From an endosymbiont of Lamellibrachia barhami (lineage in GTDB: Bacteria > Pseudomonadota > Gammaproteobacteria > Chromatiales > Chromatiaceae): a stretch of 35,428 bases of DNA. The position numbers were made by a program, and so were the translations under genes. This document shows, piece by piece, positions 33,289 to 35,428 of this stretch (positions are counted from its first letter, which is position 1; every line of letters begins with the position of its first letter). The notes beneath the pieces are model-generated. The model saw only the letters and a program-made list of their open reading frames with translations. It did no database searches and had not been told where the DNA came from. The stretch is from assembly GCF_011947365.2 (NCBI RefSeq), contig NZ_JAAVSH020000001.1, forward strand, positions 2,720,219 through 2,755,646. The letters run 5' to 3'.

Positions 33289-34977
33289 CTAACGCACTTC
33301 CGGTGCGCCAGCCACACTCATTTGTCTTAACTGTTCTACCAACTGATTCCAATCAGCCTTTCTGTTGAAGCCGACTATATCGATGCGTGGAATACCTGCA
33401 CCTTCCACCAGATAGTAGCCCTGTTTGGCGCTGCCTGCCCCGCTCATTTCACACATACCCTCTTCCAGTCGGCAACCGATCCCCAGACGACGGTAACCAA
33501 ACTCATCAAAAAAACCGAGGAAGGTTCTGGCGAGTGCTCCTGACATGCCAGATCCTCCCAGGTTGGAGATATTATCCACCGCCTGTTGGCTGATACGGTG
33601 GCGGGAATCATCATCCTCAGGTGTGTGGAAATGGGCATCGAATGCAACCGGCAGCCAATCCTCCAGTTCCAGATCGTGGATATATCCATCCAACCGACCT
33701 GTGATCTTTCCGAATGAAAAAGTCCGTGTCAGTGTTTCGAGATCCAGCTTGCTGATTTCCACATTGGCTCGAACCAGAGGATAGACACCGAACAACGACT
33801 CCAGTCGAAGGTCCTTGAAGAGAATATCACCATCAAAAATCCTGACCAGCAGTATGCCGTCCACACGCACTACACCATCCTGAAGGGTCAGCCCCGGCAA
33901 CATGCCGGAGAGCGTACCCGATAATTCCGGCCAATCCAGCGCCTGACTAAGTACTTTCATGGAGACAGGTGTCAACATGCCGTCGAATTTTATCTGTGGT
34001 CCCTCTCCATTCGTATCATCGGCATCCAGCCGGTCAATCAGAAGCGCCCCATCCAACAGAGGAAGCCTGGCCTGGCGAGTCAAACGAAACTGCCGCTCGT
34101 CCAATTGGAAGTCGATCCGCGATGCCCCCAAGGTAATATTTTCCAGCAGATGCCCTCCCCGCCAGCTCAACCAGGAGTCTTTGGGTAGATAGCCCTGAGT
34201 CCAATAGAGCTGGCCATTGAGACCCTTGATGCCGATACGCCGGGGTTGGCCACTGATTACTGAATCGTCCCAGTCTATATTGTGCAAATTAGCTGAAAAC
34301 AGGGTTTTGTCATCTTTCACCTTCAGTGATAGATCGAGCCCACCATCCAGTACGAAATCTCCCCAAGAGGTGCCGATAAAAACAGGTTGCAAATACTCCT
34401 GATAGACCTTTCCTACATCGAAGGTTTTTGTCGCGAGATGCAGAGAACGAATGGAAGGCGAGTGCTGGAGGTCTAACGAAATATCGGAACTCACATCCAA
34501 TATCCCCTCAAGCAACCATCGTGACTGTGTCAGCGACAAGGATCCGAACCCATCGTCGACGGAAAAATCCGTTGAGGCGTAAAATGGAGATGATGACGGA
34601 TTCAGGTAGAAAAAGGGGGTCAAGACTTCACCATTGAGCAGCGCCAAATCCATCTCACCGCGCCACGCAGCACGTTTGAATTCTGCCGAACCCTGGGATT
34701 TCAGGGTCACCTTTTCCGCCAGATAGGCGGCATCCGGGTCACTGAAGGAAAAGTCATTCAGTTTAAGCAGCCACCTCACCTGTTTTAACTGTGCGGCGTT
34801 CCCGGTTAAATGGAACTCCGGGTCCAGGTAGCCTGAATAGATCCACTCTCCCTTGGGCCTGATTTCCAGGGGCAGCCATTTTATCAATGCCTGGATATCG
34901 ATCTTTTTGCCTTGCAGGTCGATTTTCCATCGATTCTTGCCGGTAGAGAGCGTCAGATCGAGTTTGCCTCTTGCCAC
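33289..34977 (-). CDS. ydbH: YdbH family AsmA-like inter-membrane protein, N-terminus missing
   Basis: Envelope-spanning beta-groove protein of the AsmA/YdbH group, which carries phospholipid between inner and outer membranes (established for E. coli YdbH with YnbE and TamB). The 562 readable residues are the C-terminal two thirds: repeating beta-strand units (GEWIYSGYLDPEFHLTGNAA; IRSLHLATKTFDVGKVYQEYLQPVFIG; LTRTFSFGKITGRLDGYIHDLELEDWLPVAFDAHFHT) and the family end QAVDNISNLGGSGMSGALARTFLGFFDEFGYRRLGIGCRL with CEMSGAG. The first codon here (GTG at 34977) is only where the open frame begins. Upstream, LNLQADL appears in another frame before the sequence turns into tandem repeat, so the N-terminal ~300 residues and membrane anchor are lost. 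Confidence 0.88.
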   Translation of the reverse strand: MARGKLDLTLSTGKNRWKIDLQGKKIDIQALIKWLPLEIRPKGEWIYSGYLDPEFHLTGNAAQLKQVRWLLKLNDFSFSDPDAAYLAEKVTLKSQGSAEFKRAAWRGEMDLALLNGEVLTPFFYLNPSSSPFYASTDFSVDDGFGSLSLTQSRWLLEGILDVSSDISLDLQHSPSIRSLHLATKTFDVGKVYQEYLQPVFIGTSWGDFVLDGGLDLSLKVKDDKTLFSANLHNIDWDDSVISGQPRRIGIKGLNGQLYWTQGYLPKDSWLSWRGGHLLENITLGASRIDFQLDERQFRLTRQARLPLLDGALLIDRLDADDTNGEGPQIKFDGMLTPVSMKVLSQALDWPELSGTLSGMLPGLTLQDGVVRVDGILLVRIFDGDILFKDLRLESLFGVYPLVRANVEISKLDLETLTRTFSFGKITGRLDGYIHDLELEDWLPVAFDAHFHTPEDDDSRHRISQQAVDNISNLGGSGMSGALARTFLGFFDEFGYRRLGIGCRLEEGMCEMSGAGSAKQGYYLVEGAGIPRIDIVGFNRKADWNQLVEQLRQMSVAGAPEVR

Positions 34978-35021
34978 TGCTATCTGTTTGAAGGTCAGCC
35001 TGCAGGTTTAGCGTGTCAAGA

Positions 35022-35412
35022 TTAATACAGGTTGTATCTTAATACAGGTGGTCTCTTAATACAGGTTGTATCTTAATACAGGTGGTCTCTTAATGCAGGT
35101 TGTATCTTCAGCCTGAGCCGGTCTATAATACAGGTTGTATCTTAACTGAGCGGTCTCTTAATGCAGGTTGTATCTTAATACAGGTGGTCTCTCTTAATGC
35201 AGGTTGTATCTTAACACAGGCGGGTCTCTTAATACCAATTTGTATCTTAATACAGATGGTCTATACTTAATATAGGTTGTATCTTAATACAGATGGTCTC
35301 TGTAAAGGTTGTATCTTATGCAGGCGGTCTCTTAATATGGTTATATCTTAATACAGAGCGATTCTCTTAATATAGGTTGTATCTTAATACAGACGGTCTC
35401 TTAATACAGGTT
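35022..35412. repeat. Degenerate 17/34-bp tandem repeat at the window end
   Basis: About 11 copies of a 34-bp unit, itself two related 17-mers: TTAATACAGGTTGTATC and TTAATACAGGTGGTCTC. The first four 17-mers (35022-35089) are perfect; later ones gain indels and substitutions towards the end. It replaces the expected ydbH sequence abruptly and runs straight into a sequencing adapter. No gene is present after 34977. Confidence 0.92.
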
Positions 35413-35428
35413 AGCAATACGTAACTGA
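35413..35428 (+). other. Nanopore adapter sequence
   Basis: The final 16 bases, AGCAATACGTAACTGA, equal the first 16 bases of the complement of the Oxford Nanopore ligation adapter top strand as I recall it. This marks the physical end of a read rather than genomic DNA. Confidence 0.85.

Noticed and set aside
35022-35412. CRISPR array
   Set aside because: There are no unique spacers; units abut each other directly as 17-mers, and no cas gene is present.

Overview
The window reads as a piece of a free-standing gammaproteobacterial chromosome. The gene complement (IlvBNC, a FusA2-type EF-G, ProRS with an editing insertion, RlmD, NagZ-Hpt, a methylthioinosine-phosphorylase-like MtnP, YdbH/YdbL) and the protein sequences resemble sulfur-oxidising, Chromatiales-like gammaproteobacteria, but genus cannot be fixed from this sequence alone. 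There are no rRNA or tRNA genes, no CRISPR array, no phage and no transposase gene.

Layout. 1-1633: dnaE on the minus strand; clean from 1633 to about 530, then riddled with indels to the window start. 1970-5332: branched-chain amino acid operon ilvB-ilvN-ilvC (minus). 5546-6364: DUF4124 exported protein and a MIF-type tautomerase (plus), converging on a D-alanine-transaminase-like gene (6451-7314, minus). 7456-9171: proS. 9382-12003: a PAS protein with a degenerate kinase domain, a broken secreted-protein gene and tiny membrane ORFs. 12170-13374: two lipoproteins, one carrying two VOC domains. 13585-16021: YdcH-like protein and fusA2. 16473-22039: DUF192 lipoprotein, Sel1 proteins, a two-PAS GGDEF-EAL protein and a Lys/Ala-rich membrane protein. 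22111-26365: purine salvage (mtnP, hpt) and nagZ, with a 2-Cys peroxiredoxin and a hemerythrin-like gene in between. 26492-30583: FliL-like orphan, then (minus) an operon of peptide-binding lipoprotein, cytosolic YkuD enzyme and two ABC permeases. 30743-34977: CYTH protein, rlmD, ydbL and the 3' part of ydbH.

Functional links. NagZ, the signal-less YkuD enzyme (close to the ElsL/LdtK L,D-carboxypeptidase type) and the peptide ABC genes together suggest a peptidoglycan-recycling locus. MtnP and Hpt would act in sequence on methylthioinosine and hypoxanthine. Two families of dispersed palindromes lie in intergenic gaps, and their arms co-vary between copies.

Sequence quality. The last 16 bases are identical to the Oxford Nanopore ligation adapter as I remember it, and the first ~40 bases hold a noisy copy of its complement. 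Coding sequence degrades into frameshifts at the left end; at the right end it turns abruptly into a degenerate 17/34-bp tandem repeat. The window therefore looks like a whole long-read contig with unpolished, untrimmed ends, and anything in the outermost ~500 bases should be treated as suspect.
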